Positions 1 through 12,141 of a DNA stretch of 64,000 nt are shown here, piece by piece; positions within the stretch are counted from its first letter, which is position 1, and each line of letters begins with the position of its first letter. Origin of the DNA: Locusta migratoria (Eukaryota > Arthropoda > Insecta > Orthoptera > Acrididae); NCBI GenBank assembly GCA_026315105.1, contig CM048755.1, positions 763,239,301-763,303,300 on the forward strand, read 5' to 3'. The notes under the pieces were generated by a model, which had not been told where the DNA came from, made no database searches, and was given only the letters and a program-made list of their open reading frames with translations. The position numbers were made by a program, and so were the translations under genes.

Positions 1-1529
1 TAACCCTTTATTTCCGATTGTCGCAGATTCGTTTCATACCGTTGTAACCTTTAAATGTGGATGAATAAGTGTGTTCGAGAGCCAGTGCCGACTAAAGCAG
101 ATTCTGCACAAATGGGCCCAGTGCGTGTGACTGTGCTGCCATTAACTGAATGTTAACTGTACTTACTCGATAACCCTCTTTTACCGTGCTCGTGTTGCGA
201 AGAAAGAGTCGAGTTTGTGTTCATTCTTTATGACATAAAGCTACATACATAGGGAACTTTCAATCTGGAAATAGTTCCTTTCGTTAGGTGTTGCAATTCA
301 CTTTTAGATGTGATAAACTAGATAAAACATTAAGTGGACACGAAAGTATGTTTATGTAAAATACTATAATCAGGCACTTAGGCATCTTTATAGGCACATG
401 CAAAAGATAAAATAAAATGCAGAAAGTACGGGAATTTCCATTCATCTTTGGTGCTAACATACTTCATTGCCAGATTGTGCTTGTGATTGACGTTTTTGCA
501 GTTTTCAATACAAGAAGCGTCGGGCTCCAACAAAACCAGCCCCAGGTAAGACTCCACTTATTGACGGAGTAGGTGATTGGTCCTGTGTAACAGGAAGCCA
601 AAGACGCAAAAGATCCAGCTGTAAAGGTCAGACAGTCGTTATGTATACAGAATGCAAGCCTCACCCTTGCAAACACATACTCAAATTGTTTCAAGCGATT
701 TCATGAGCAAAGTAACCTTTATCCCATGCATTAGGTTTAGACATAAACATTCAAACATACGGTTATTATTTTTTCTGTTCTTATAAGAAATTTCAATAAA
801 AAATTTCCCTCAATGAAGAGTTATAAGCCTTTTATTTCTCAAATACAGATTGTCACAAATTTAAGAAGTACCTGATAGTACCAACTATATATAATATGTT
901 TTACATTTCATATTATTAATCGTCTAACATCGCAATACTAAGCTCAAAAAGACGATTTATTACTTTTTTCTTGCAGCAAAATTTAATTCAGGCACTAAAG
1001 GGGTTAATACAACATCATTAGGGAACATAGCAAATACACAAAAAAACATTCACTATAAAGTAATATAATTATAAAAATCTAATTTTTCACTACACATTTT
1101 AAAGACTTTTGAACATACAATTTTTAAAAAGGCTTGACATTGTGTCAACACATCACAATGAAGTGAACATTACAAATACACTCATTAGAAACCAAAACTG
1201 ACATACAGTAATAAATATTGGTTAGGAGAGTAGTGATAGAGATTTCAGGGAGCGAAGACAACGACAGCTGAGGAAGTCGGTGATAGCTCGTCCGAGACGT
1301 ACAAGACAAGAGAGCAAACTGATACAACTTACAAATTAGATTTCAGATGCTATTCAGTAACGATTTATTTTTGTTAATGTTTGTTCGCTTCATTTAACTC
1401 TGTTTGCACTTCACTTTTAAACAGCCATCCAAGTATTACAATGCTCAGTCAGTGACCTAAACACTTCAGTAAAAAAGATGTAAACTCACTTGCATGTAAA
1501 TCGGAATGAGTCGTGCAGCATGTAATATA
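1..1529. other. AT-rich DNA, no gene recognised
   Basis: I see no coding region, RNA gene or repeat that I can name here. Open frames are short, have no recognisable motif and contain the residue mix expected of AT-rich noncoding DNA. Ancient, eroded repeats cannot be excluded by eye. Confidence 0.5.
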
Positions 1530-2075
1530 TTACGAGCTTTTTGCCTGTAACTCTGTCAATGGTGCTTGCCGAGCCTTACGTTCAGCAAACGTTTGAATTA
1601 CATTACTGAAGATTGGCCGCCTTGCCAAATCAGTTTCAATAGCCAAGGTCCCCAAATCTGTGAGACATTGTTGATGCATGGTTGATCTCAGACAGTTTTT
1701 GACACGAGCCAGAGTGTTAATGATCTCTCTCACAGAGCGACAGTCACTGGAAGAGAGCAAAAGATGCGCAGAGCTACGCTGTTATTCGAGAGTTCGAATG
1801 GTTTCAAAGAAGTGCCTTCGAAGTTCAAAGTATGCATTGTTTTTAAATATATCATTTCTTCTTTTAAATCTATTGAAACATCATTATGGTATTCAGTGAT
1901 GAATAAATTGCATGCCTCAGCGATGTGATCATCAGTCATCTTTGCATATTTCCACAAAAATCCAAATGTGTCATCTAACAGCTTTACTGCTTCATATCGT
2001 GTTGTTAAGTTGGCGACTAAATTTTCAATAATGTCATAAAAAACATTAACTTGAAGAGATCTGAATTCCAAACTG
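1530..2075 (-). pseudogene. hAT-type transposase, C-terminal remnant (ZMYM1-like)
   Basis: Two overlapping minus-strand frames together read like the C-terminus of hAT transposases and domesticated zinc-finger MYM-type 1-like proteins. The upstream frame (2071 down to 1730) carries helical sequence ending in IFCSLPVTVA. The downstream frame (1760 down to 1530) continues with RVKNCLRSTM and LTDLGTLAIE. In the hAT family dimerisation domain these two motifs lie on either side of a conserved SAERSFS-like stretch. Here that stretch reads RSVREIINTLA, and the frame changes at about 1735, so the copy is broken. No DDE core, terminal repeats or 5' part were found nearby. This is likely an old fragment, because the catalytic half is missing. 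Confidence 0.6.
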
Positions 2076-3225
2076 TTACTTCATTCATGCCTTTATCAAG
2101 AAATGATTTCATGGTCTTACTTAATTTTATGTTTGCGAAGAACTCGATATACGGATGAGCTGCTGACCGCAAAAATAGTCACATGGCGCTAGAAACAGTG
2201 AGCATTATTGCGCTAATACCGTATCTGTCACCTTGCAGCATTCGTGCAGTTGGACGGCCCGCTCAGTGCACACGTTGTTTTATTCATTCGTAGAACACCC
2301 AATCTAAAACTGAACGGCTAAATGGAACCTTATGTTAGTGGGGGTATCATACAATATCGCTCACTTTACAACACAGACATTTGTCATCTACAAATAAGTG
2401 TTAAATGTTCCCATCTATGTAGATATTTTAAAACTCAATATGTTACAAAAATTATTTTACAACAGTTGTCTGATACTCGCCGTTTCAGAAGCCTGGGCCC
2501 CGGGGATTTTGTCCCCCTACCTCCCCCCTCTCTGCCACGCCGGACACTTGCAGCACTTTTACCTGCACCCAAGGGTCGGGGTGCCCCTGTCTCCTCCTCC
2601 TCCTCCCCCCCCCCCCTTATCCACCGGTCCGATAATTCTGTGGACGATGTCCCGACATATGCTTCCTCATTTCGTAATATGACCGTCAATATGGAACTTA
2701 TTACAGCGCCCAAGGGCAGGCATTTTGTCCATTACAATGGTTACGCAATAATAAGGTATGACTGTGCTTACGCCGAAAATGGATCATTGCAAGGGAAAGG
2801 TGCTTTCGAAGAACGGAGACGTATTGAGCGTAGAGAACATCTGTGAGGACCACCAACGATGCGACCTTTATTAGTTGTAAAAATAAAAAGATTGTATCAG
2901 ACCTCAGTATCCTTCAATAATTTAATGATGAAACTAGCTGGTCCCAGTTAGGTTCACTAGCGTTTAATCAATACGAAGTGAAATTTGACTCAACGAAGCA
3001 AATATATTAAACATCATTCCAATGGTCCTCCTGCAACCAGAAATTATACTCACATCTACCGCTTTTCTATTTGCAATTTCCTGTTTAGGTAAAAGCTCCT
3101 ATAGTTCGCACATTAAGAGATTTGTTTTCTATCTTCTTATATTATGGTCATACCGTCAAAGATTGTGAGTTCTAAAATTATTTCCTGTAACTTCAGAGCC
3201 GCAACTAGCTCCTAAAAATGTCATT
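2076..3225. other. Unassigned DNA with a C-rich tract
   Basis: No gene is supported. A strongly C-rich patch lies at about 2488-2622, including a run of about 14 C at 2603-2617 and CTC repeats. A plus-strand open frame crosses it (2322-2846) but is driven by low-complexity proline and serine codons and has no domain. Confidence 0.45.
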
Positions 3226-3227
3226 TT

Positions 3228-3345
3228 TGCCCGCTAAAGGCAAAGGTCCAAGGTTCGAGTGCCGGTTCCGGCACACATTTTTAATATGTCAGGAAGTTTC
3301 ATATCAGCGCACACTCCGCTGCAGATTGAAAGTTTCATTCTGATA
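3228..3345 (+). repeat. tRNA-related SINE-like fragment
   Basis: A B-box-like motif (ggttcgagtgcc, about 3253) is followed by a 3' body ending caggaagtttcatatcag, cgcacactccgctgcag and a tail aaagtttcattctgata. The tRNA-like head plus unrelated body is the usual architecture of a tRNA-derived SINE. The A-box half is poorly preserved and I see no clear target duplication. This family is distinct from the abundant SINE elsewhere in the window. Confidence 0.5.
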
Positions 3346-3755
3346 AGGTACACTTTAGGTCTTAAAAAGAATCTGAACTTTTGAAGTGCACCTAAAATAG
3401 ACACCCTAAAACATATCTGCTCCTAAGGTTGACAGGTTCGGCAGCTTTAGTGGTGAAATAATTCCCATATCTTCAAAATTAGACAAGGATAGAAAAAAAA
3501 TCTACAGCAGATGTAGATCACATGAAGTAGATTTAGCTGTAGTTCTCAAAAATTAAAGTGTCTCGCCATGTTTTTGATTATCTTTAATCACGCCAGTAAA
3601 AGCTATTGAAACAAGGCAAGGAGCTTACCATTAAAAATAATAGTTACAAACGAATATCATAAATAAATTTATTAGCTTTATTTTTCATATGCATTAGACA
3701 CATTTTGAAAACATATTTAATCATTTCGTCTGCAACATTACTTATTTGAAAGGGT
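3346..3755. other. No gene recognised
   Basis: AT-rich sequence without a supportable feature. Confidence 0.45.
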
Positions 3756-3759
3756 GATT

Positions 3760-4130
3760 TGCATTGCATCACCAAGGGTATCTACTTCTTGTTATATTTT
3801 CAGCAGCTCTCATTTCGAATTGTCGAATATTTACTTCGTCTTCTTTGGTGAAAAAATTTCGGACAACTGCATTTAATAACTCAGCTTTAGTGGCACTGTC
3901 ATCAGTAACATTATCGTCGCCATCGAGCAATAAAGGCAGTCACTTAGTCTTTCCGCTGGTGTAGATAACATAGGATCAGAACCTCTTTGGATTTCCGCCA
4001 CATTTCTATAAAGAGTTTCGTTGTGAAAACTATTAAATGATTGTCGCACTGAAAGCCGCTCTAAATTTCGAGCTTCAGTAAAACTTCGGCAATCTTGAGG
4101 AGTTTGCATTCGTCTAAATTTTCTGCAAAA
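3760..4130 (-). pseudogene. CR1-like LINE fragment (linker between endonuclease and RT)
   Basis: On the minus strand, sequence around 3950-3790 can be read as a short coding stretch with LLDGDDNVTDD, KAELLNAVVRNFFTKEDEVN and then FEMR. The motif FTKEDEVN...FELR recurs in the larger CR1-like LINE copy of this window (about 38900-38960), where it lies just upstream of the RT domain. The assignment rests on that shared motif. The piece has frameshifts on both sides and no RT motif of its own. It is a short, old fragment of the same LINE family or a relative. Confidence 0.5.
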
Positions 4131-5330
4131 GCTGTCTACTCTGTTTTGTGTACCATGTGGGAGAAGTTCAGTCTCTTATTAATTTATTTGGTAGGAATCC
4201 CTCCAGTGCTGTTGATACTATTTCTTTTAGTGTAAGTCACATATGGTCTTCACTTACATAGTTAATGTAGAAAAAATGGAGACTTTCTCCTAGGAAGATG
4301 GTCACCGAATTTTTTTTTTCTTTTTTTTTTTTCCTTTTTTTAAATATATGTATTTAGTTTTTAGTTTTGAGAAATATATTTGTTACGGATTTGAGCTCGC
4401 TACAACTTTGTGTTCACTTATCATTGTACTGGTCGTGATGCTCAGGAGTATTTGTGACTAATAGCTCAAGTGTGTTTTAGAAACCATTTACAATTAGAAT
4501 GGGCTCGTGAATTTATTGTTCAAAATTATTTTAAAAAATTCGAACAGTTTCGGTATATGTATCTGCCACCGTGTCTGAAGTTGACTTTTTTTTTTTCTTT
4601 TCAATGTACGGATAGTAGATTTAAGTCACTGCCAACTATAGATGTATGAGTAATGTACCTATTTGTGATGAAACCGTTCCGTGGTTGCATTGTGACAGTG
4701 CGTGGGTGGGTAAACGGAGTCTGTTTTTAATTTATTTCGGTTGTAGAGTATAACATCTGCTCATACTAACTCACAGGAACTATCGACTAAGTTTCGCTTG
4801 TGAGCTAGTAAACATATTACATTACGATTCCTTAAGTTGTGCTTTTTGTTTCTTTTGTAGTGCAGATCGTAGGAATTAGGGCTTCTCCCTTAAAAATCTA
4901 GGGTGCTTTCTCTGCGACTCAGTAGACACCAAAGCTAAACAATGAAGAACAACAGTGAACGTTACCAGCATAGCATTCGATATTCCTTCATTTCGTTATT
5001 TTAAAATTGTATGTCGACTTTAGGCGATCTGTCAAAGATAGACGCTGTTATCTCTGTATTTTCCGTCATTGTTTTGAACAATGTCCCGATACACTTTATC
5101 AACCAATGTTTCGCCGCAAGAGAGTATGTTCATGAAGTGTCGTTCTTCTTCTCCTTGTTTCTTTTTTTCATGCAGTTGTAGCAATTAATATATGTACAAA
5201 TGCAGTGATCAAACTTGAATGATCAGCGAACATTCGAATTATCTTTACATCGTTCCTTTCGTGTTCCTTCCATGGCGATGGACAGACGGAGGGAGAATTG
5301 ATCCATATTTGTGGATGGAAGAACTAATTA
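4131..5330. other. No gene recognised
   Basis: AT-rich DNA with a long T-rich tract at about 4308-4340. No coding, RNA or repeat feature can be supported. The left flank of the 17-kb composite begins at the end of this stretch. Confidence 0.45.
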
Positions 5331-5377
5331 CACACTCACATATTCAGGATGGTGCTCAACGACCACACAATGATAAA

Positions 5378-6374
5378 CACACCAGATGTAATGAGCAGCA
5401 TTGGCCGTTAATGTTTTATTTATAAACAACAGATCGATTTCAATCACATAGTCATCATCTTCAGTCTATCCTTCAAACTATAGAACAAGATCATAAAATC
5501 AGTATGGAATTAAAAACAAATACATAATGGACTTGAATACAATTTCAAATATAATATACAGACAGAATACATACCAACCATTGTGAATGCACTGAATGTA
5601 ACTGCAACTGTGTCGAAATAAGTTTCGGCAAACAGAATTGCAGTGCCAGTGGTTCAGATGGAATCAGCGCGCTGCTTACAAACGACATGCAGCGGCGCTG
5701 TAGAGATGGGTGTTATTAACGCCCTCTATTACATAGATATTCCACTAAAACTAATTTTTATGCACTTTCAATCATACAAAATAAAAATTAGAATTTATTT
5801 TTACACATAAGGTATATAAGATGGATAACAAGTAAAAATGAACTGCCAGAATACATAAATATATCAAAATATCAGATAAAAGACAAATGCTAAGCATCTT
5901 ATGCCAGTTGTGGATACTACTAACGTAGTATGTTATTTCAAACAGGAAAATTAAAAAAAAATTAAAATCTAAATGAGAAGTACCGTGAAGGATAGTACCC
6001 TTTATACCTTGCTTATAGCTACGCTGCAAAATCTCGACAAGGAAGAAGAACAAGGAGATATATTATTTTTATTTTTCACATAGTAACGAAGTTAATTGCA
6101 GCGACATCTCGTTTTCCGTGCTTGAAGCACGTTACATAGCGTTGAGAAAGTTACAGTACAAACAGTACATCAGTGAGAGAAGCAAAGTATGCATAAAACA
6201 TAATGCAAAAGTTGTAAGTAGTACGGAAATGTATGATTTAATGTTAAAAATATAAAATCTGTTATCGTGAAGAAGAACGCAGATATCATTCATTGCAGAT
6301 GACGTCTAGGGAATGTACTCGTTTTCGTGCTAAAGCACGTTACATATAATTGACAAAGTTATAGTATAATACAA
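5378..6374 (-). repeat. Left inverted-repeat arm, outer part
   Basis: The reverse complement matches 22380 down to about 21380. Shared landmarks are gatgtaatgagca at the tip, the block agcggcgctgtagagatg (about 5695-5712), gagggcgttaataac in inverted form, and the CGTGCTTNAAGCACG-type palindromes at about 6119 and 6334. Divergence between arms looks like scattered substitutions and small indels, so the arms are not recent duplicates. The arm is interrupted at 6374 by a LINE and resumes at 11032. Confidence 0.8.
5429..5467 (-). ncRNA. Degenerate hammerhead-like motif, left arm
   Basis: On the minus strand this reads the same CTGAAGA ... GAAA ... TC arrangement as the right-arm motif, but the stem II and stem I pairs are partly broken (ATGAC facing GTGAT, AGA facing TGT). 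It is likely a decayed copy if the motif is real. Confidence 0.25.
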
Positions 6375-6391
6375 TAATCCCCCAATCTGAA

Positions 6392-7342
6392 TTGTGCACC
6401 TATGTCCTGTCCAATCCTGATTCCAGATTCCATGAACACAAAAATCTGTCCATCGAAATACGCAAATATCTCCCCACCGCCCCCATCTCCAAACCTATAC
6501 CCAGAAGAGACTCTGTCCTCCTTAAATCCCCCAGCCCCACCCTCCACACAGACATTCTCCACCGCATCCCCAAAATCCTCTTCAGCTCCCATGCCAACCT
6601 CACCACCTACTATACCGCTTCCTCTGCCCGCCAACCACCTCCGCCACGCCGCCATGCAACCCTCACAGCCGTGATTACAAGGCTTAGTCCTTTGATCACG
6701 GAGCAGCTCAATTCTCATCCCGACATATCCATCAGATCCGCCAAGCAGATCCATAACGAATCTGGCCCCACTGGATAGTTGAAGAGTTTTACCGAATCCG
6801 CATCCTCCATTGATCGCCTCTTCCTCGAGGGTGCGCTGATCTACGATCGCCGCCACACAGTAGAACCTTCCCGATCCCAGCCCCAATACTATCGCTGCGC
6901 TAGGTGCCTCGCTCATAACGATCACCTGACGGAGAACTTCAAAAGCCCTCCCACATGTCCCCACTGCAAAGATTCCCACCTCCACAAGCACTGCACCAAC
7001 CTCACTTCCCCTCCCACCTGTAACACCTGTGGCGGTCCCCACCCAACTTATTCCTATAAATGCAAATCTATCCCTTGCCCTGCTCCCACCAAATCCGAAC
7101 TCACCATCCCCATCTGCCCCATAGATCCTCCTATGCTCCCCAGTCAATTCCTGGCCCCTCCCTCGACCGCCAAATACATCTGGTTCGTCACCACCGTAGC
7201 CAACATCCATCCCTTCCAACGTCCCCACACCCTCCACCAGATTGCACTGGCTGTCAAGTCAGTTTTCAACCTAGACACAGTCGCTACCTTCTCCCGTGCC
7301 CACTCCCACTTTGCCTTCTCCCATCTAGAGACCCAGGTTTAA
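6392..7342 (+). pseudogene. LINE ORF1, gag-like nucleic-acid-binding protein (Jockey type)
   Basis: One frame runs from 6392 to 7342 with a single in-frame TAG at 6776-6778, so about 316 codons before decay. The C-terminal half holds a run of cysteine-histidine knuckles. The first (CARCLAHNDHLTENF) has lost its final cysteine. The second (CPHCKDSHLHKHC) is complete, and the third reads CNTCGGPHPTYSYKC. Serial CCHC knuckles followed by a PPxC-type spacing are characteristic of ORF1 of Jockey-superfamily LINEs, where the protein coats the element RNA and helps target-primed reverse transcription. A stop and a lost ligand make function unlikely. The ATG at 6392 is only the first in frame, because the element may be 5' truncated. 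Confidence 0.75.
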
Positions 7343-7397
7343 ACATTACTCGTCCTGTTCTGTCCCCCCCTTCCCCTCTCCCCCCTTTTAACCCAAT

Positions 7398-10134
7398 ATG
7401 GCAAGCCTATCCTACACCCTCTTCTACCATAACAACCGCCCCCTCCCAGCCAACAAGAACCTCTTCCTACACACTCTACTCCAAAACCGGGTGGACGCCT
7501 TCCTGCTCAACAAGACCTTTCTCCAACCTCGCCATCTGGTCAACACCAATCCCTACCTTCCCCACAGCCCCGACGGACCTCCACCTTTAGCCCAAGGCGC
7601 CGTGGCGATTGGTCATCTCCGCCACCACCCCGTCCAGCTTCACCCTCTCATCAACAGCCCTACCGAGCACATGATCCTCAGTCTCTTCCTCCCCTCCCTC
7701 ACCGTCACCATTGCTACCATTTACATCCGTCCCCACTCTCCTCTCTCATATGATTTCCTATCCCAAATGGACCGCACCATCCTGACCTCAACCTTCATTC
7801 CTGCGACCCCGCTGAATTCCGGCAGTGGCGTCAGATAGTCACCACCTCAATCTGGGGCGACATCATTCCCCTTCCCCACCCAATCCGCCCCAAAAGCAAC
7901 ACCACACCCGATGTCATTCTGGCATCACCCAACCTCCTTGGACGCATTACAGTGGATGTTCTTGACCTAATAGGCAGTGACCACGCCCCTGTCCTACTTA
8001 CCCTTGACCAGCGGCCCCGCCCTTCCTGCGCTCCCTGTTCTATGCCACCTCCTAAACTTGTCCACGACAATTCCTGTGCCGACTGGAATGCCTACCGTCA
8101 CTCCATTGACACTTCGGCCACAAGCCGCCCACTTACCCTCCACACTCCCACCGATACTGATCATGCCGCCTCTTTCCTCTAGCAGACTGTTGCTGACGTG
8201 GTCCATGCCCACATCCCCACCCAGGCGATTTAGCCTCACTGTCCTACCCTTCCTCCACAGACCATCCTTCTCCTCCACGAATCCCGCCATCTGTATCGCT
8301 CCTTCCTTCAGACTCATGACTGGGATACACTCCACCGCCATTGGCAACTCCAATGACACATCAGAAACCTCTTGTCCATGTAAAAATGCCGGGACTGGTG
8401 CCAGACATGCACCCACCTCGATTCAATGCTCCCTGACAACTCCTCCAAGTACTTGCATGCCTTCTGCCACCTTACTGATAGTCACTCCTCCCCCGACTGC
8501 CCACTTATTCATGATAACCATCCTTTTCCTGACAACACCAGTAAGGCATAACACTATGCCTCCTACCTTTTTCGTTCCTGACGATCCTACCTTTGACTAC
8601 TCTCTATTCCCTGCTGTTAATGAGCAATCCTCCTCTCCTCCGCTCGCCCCGGCTTCCAGTACTTGGACCACATCCCCCCTCAGAATTGAACACACCTATC
8701 ACCGCCCATGACATAATCAACATTCTTCGCACTAAACGCAACACCACCCATGGTCACGACTGGCTGACCTACCACCACCTCTGCACCTGCCCCCCTCCTT
8801 CCATGAAGCTCTTGCCACCCTCTACAATGTCATCCTTTTCACTGGCTTTTACCCCGACCTGTGGAAGACCTCCCGCATTCTCATGTTCCTTAACCCTGAC
8901 AAGCCCCCATGCAGACCTCATCCTACCGACCCATCAGTCTTACCTTTGTGTTCAGCAAGGTCCTGGAAACCATCCACTCCTGTCATATCCATCAGCAACT
9001 CCGCCGCCACTAGTTCCTCCCCCTTTCCCAATTTGGCTTCCGACCCTTCTTCTCTGCCGATGACCAGCTCCTTCGCCTGACCCATCTCCTATCCATCCAG
9101 CTCAATTCTTGTTGCTCTGCTATTTTTGTCTCCATTGATATCCAAAAAGTCTACGACCGTTTATGGTATTCCGGTCTCCTTTTCAAGCTCCAGTTCTACA
9201 CCCTTCCTATTAAATACATCTACCTCATTGCTTCCTTCCTCACCCGCCGCCCCTCCTATGTCACTGTCTACAAGACCAACTCCCATTTGTTTATCCCTCC
9301 ACCAGGGTGCCCCAAGGCTCCGCCCTCTCTCCCCTCCTTTATCTAATCTACTCCACCAACATGGCTCAACCCAAGCCTGCCGTCTATCTTCTTCAGTATG
9401 CTGATGACACCACCTTCCTGGCCCTTGCACCCTCCCTTGCCCATTCCCAGTTGTTGCTCCAGTCCCACCTTACCGAGTTTCTCTCATGGTGTAACCAGTG
9501 GCTCCTCTCCGTCAGTCTTGACAAATCCCAGGCAATCATCATAGGTCGTACTACACCCTCCTTCCATCTCCATGATTTGTACCTTACCCTCCACAACCGT
9601 CCCATCCACCACACCCCCACCCTAAAATACCTTGGCCTAACCCTTGACTGTAAACTATCGTGGACCCCATACCTCAAATCCCTCCATGAAAAAGCTATGT
9701 CCCACCTTAACATGCTTAAACTCCTCACTGACCAGACATGGGGACTCAACCCTTCCACTATCCTTCACACCTATAAATCTATCATGCGTCCCATCCCTTG
9801 CTCCTTCCACCCCACCTGGACATCAGCCCCTCCAACCTTCTACAAAACCTTGCAAATCCTGGAGTACCACGCCCTGCGCCTCGCGTACTGTATCCGACTC
9901 CCTTCCCCCACGCAGATCCTCTATGACCTAATCCCCTTCCCCCCCTCCTACAACACCTTGAACATCTCTGAATCCTCTACACTACCTGCAAAATATAATC
10001 CCACAACCCCTTGGTATACCCTATCGTCACCAATCCCAGTCCTCTGCCATGCCTCCACCACAATATCCCTCCCGTCCTTCACCTATATACGCTCCATATC
10101 CTTTCCCAGGGCAAAATGTTCAAATGTTTGTTAA
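7398..10134 (+). pseudogene. LINE ORF2, endonuclease-reverse transcriptase (Jockey clade), frameshifted
   Basis: The polyprotein is read in pieces. 7398-7838 gives the start of the apurinic-type endonuclease (RVDAFLLNKTFL, then GAVAIGHLRHH). About 7952-8000 gives the conserved LDLIGSDHAPVLLTL motif that ends the endonuclease core. 8593-9063 covers the linker and fingers. 9307-10134 holds the RT palm with PQGSALSPLLY and QYADDTTFLAL (about 9394-9423), followed by the thumb (KYLGLTLD). The family enzyme nicks target DNA and primes cDNA synthesis on it. At least three frame changes and several stops break the reading frame. The YADD residues are intact. Copies B and C on the minus strand share the same motifs and belong to the same clade. 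Confidence 0.8.
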
Positions 10135-10311
10135 GCTTATGGGACTTAACTACGGGGTCATCAGTCCCTAAACTTACAAACTACTTATCAACTACCTTAC
10201 ACTAAGGACGGCACAAGTATCCGTGCCCGAGGGGGGATTCGAACCCCCGACCGTAGTGGCCGTGCAGACCGTGACTGTAGTGCCTCAGTCCCCTCGGCCA
10301 CCGCAGCCGGC
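10119..10311 (-). repeat. tRNA-derived SINE (family A), nested in LINE D
   Basis: Reverse-oriented SINE with tail first (tgtttgttaagcttatggga) and head last. The B box is visible as ggattcgaaccccc on the plus strand. The target duplication ttcccagggcaa[a/c]atg is present at 10103-10118 and 10312-10327 and matches LINE D sequence, so the SINE inserted after LINE D. Confidence 0.9.
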
Positions 10312-11031
10312 TTCCCAGGGCAACATGGTCACCATTCCCTTACCTGATAACGATCTTCATCCAGATATATACCCCTCCTACCATCCCTGATCCCTTCCCC
10401 ATGGAATGCCCTCCCCTCTTTCCTATGCTCTCCTTTCCCCGCTTGGCTACCCCTATCCCACCCCCAGAGTCTCATCAATCCGTCATTTCCTTCCTCCCCT
10501 GCCTCTCCAATCCCTTCCCCCCTCCCCCGCGCTTTCCCCATTCCTATCCCATCCCCTCCCCCTTCTCCCCTCCACCACACGGGCGTCTCGACATTTTTTA
10601 AACAGTGCACTGAGCTAGTGTCAGTGATCAGTGACTTCCGTGTCATTTTAACTAGTGCCTCAACAACTACAATCTACGATTTTTATCGTGTTACCTGTCA
10701 ACCGTCTTCGATATGTGTGTGTGTCTCTCAATGTAATTTTAACCGTCCCTGTGGCTCTGAACAGTTTTTATGAATTTGTGTGTTTTTTATCGCCGCTTGC
10801 TTGTAACTATTTGTCTTACATATATATGTTGGTCTAATTGTCAATTTATGTCTGTTCTCCAAAGTCTCAACTTGTCTATGTTTTTAAATCTCCAATTTTT
10901 ATTCTACTTATCATGTTCATGTCCTCCTTGTCGTAATATGTATTTCACAAGAGTGAAGAGCAGCCAACGTAGCTGCTGTCAGCCTGCTAACGGAATGTTG
11001 GCTTTAAAATAACAATAAAGGAAAAAATATA

Positions 11032-11213
11032 TATAATACAACAATACATCAGTCAGCAAAGCATGTATAAAACATAATAAACGGATAAAGTAGTACAAGA
11101 TGGTGCGATTTAATGTTAAAAACAGTGAAATGAAATGTCAGGATGAAAGAGACCAGATATCATTCAATGTAGATGACGTCTGGGGAATGTACTCGTTTTT
11201 CGTGCTATTTGGC
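11032..11213 (-). repeat. Left inverted-repeat arm, inner part
   Basis: Continuation of the left arm after LINE D. On the minus strand it reads the same tandem-unit sequence as 21150-21340 (cgagtacattcccc, gacgtcatctacattgaatg, aacattaaatcgcaccat). The inner boundary falls near 11213, where similarity to the right arm stops within a unit. Confidence 0.75.
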
Positions 11214-11269
11214 CGAAAAGATAGTTTACCCTCAATCTGTTGCCGAAATTATACTTACTAACCAGGAGG

Positions 11270-12141
11270 TACGAATAAAACATAGTTCGAAATTATACTC
11301 AACGCATTCTCTGAGAATTACTTCGAACAATTAGTTCATGAGCCAACTAGAATTGTAAATGGATGTGAAAACACACTTGATCTCTTAGCAACAAATAATC
11401 CTGACCTCAGAACGAGTTAAAAAATAAACGAAAAGTATATTTGTTTGGGATAATAATGAGAAGTGTGAAGTCGTTCACATGAGTAGGAAAAGAAATCCAT
11501 TAAACTTTGTTTACAAGATTAATCAATCAATAGTGAAGGCCGTAAACTCCACAAAATACCTAGGAATTACTATTACTTCAGACATAAACTGGAAAGAACA
11601 CGTAGATAATGTGGGAAAGGCGAACCAGAAACTGCGTTTTATTGGCAGAACCCTTAAAAGATGCAACAGAACTACAAAAGAAACTGCATACAATATGCTT
11701 GTCCGTCCATTTTTGGAGTATTGCTGCCCAGTGTGAGATCCTTATCAGGTGGGTTTGACGGGGGACACCGAAAGGGTCCAAAGAAGGGCAGCTCGTTTCG
11801 TATTGTCACGATACAGGGAAATGATACAGGATCTGGGATGGGAATCATTGCAACAACGGCGCTTATCGCTATGGCGTGGGCTACTTACGAATCTCCAATC
11901 GCCAACATTCTCCTCCGAATGCGAAAATACATTGTTGACTCCCACTTACATAGGTAGAATTAACCACCAGAATAAAATACGGGAAATCAGAGCTCGAACG
12001 TAGAGATTCAGGTGTTCTTTCTTCCCGCGTGCTATTCGAGAATGGAATAGGAGATAAATAGTATAATGGTGGTTCGATGAAACCTCTGCGAGACACTTAA
12101 ATGTGATGTGCAGAGTATCCCATGTAGATATAGATGTAGAT
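11270..12141 (+). pseudogene. CR1-like LINE, internally deleted 3' half
   Basis: The 5' part (about 11300-11410) matches the endonuclease segment also found at about 36740-36850 (ENYFEQLVHEP, LDLLATNNP). After a deletion it jumps to the RT thumb and C-terminus (11479-11736: VNSTKYLGITITSDINWKEHV, LVRPFLEYCCPVW; then 11749-12003: RVQRRAARFVLSRY and TPTYIGRI). The 3' end has cacttaaatgtgatgtgcagag followed by a short GATGTA/GATATA tail, the same ending as the copy at 40430. An internal deletion removes most of the RT palm. The tail directly abuts Penelope-like coding sequence, so it either inserted there or marks a recombination point. Confidence 0.75.

Larger units (their letters stand above)
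6375..11031 (+). mobile_element. Jockey-clade LINE (copy D), near full length, inside the left arm
   Basis: A C-rich plus-strand LINE interrupts the left inverted-repeat arm. The direct repeat tataatacaa occurs at 6365-6374 and 11032-11041, and arm sequence continues on both sides, so both ends of the insertion are defined. Order is gag ORF1 with three zinc knuckles, ORF2 with endonuclease and reverse transcriptase, then a 3' UTR ending aacaataaaggaaaaaatata. ORF1 has one stop and ORF2 several frameshifts. A SINE is nested near the 3' end. Base composition differs sharply from the AT-rich surroundings, as is usual for this family in the window. Confidence 0.85.

Noticed and set aside
2322..2846. 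174-codon plus-strand frame over a C-rich tract
   Set aside because: Length comes from low-complexity proline, serine and arginine codons. There are also competing frames on both strands and no domain.
5332..5340. acactcaca as a firm target duplication of the 17-kb composite
   Set aside because: The left copy is separated from the arm by 37 bp and the motif is simple (CA-rich). It is treated as suggestive only.
6359..7237. 292-codon minus-strand frame rich in glycine
   Set aside because: It is the antisense shadow of the C-rich LINE ORF1, whose zinc knuckles are on the plus strand.
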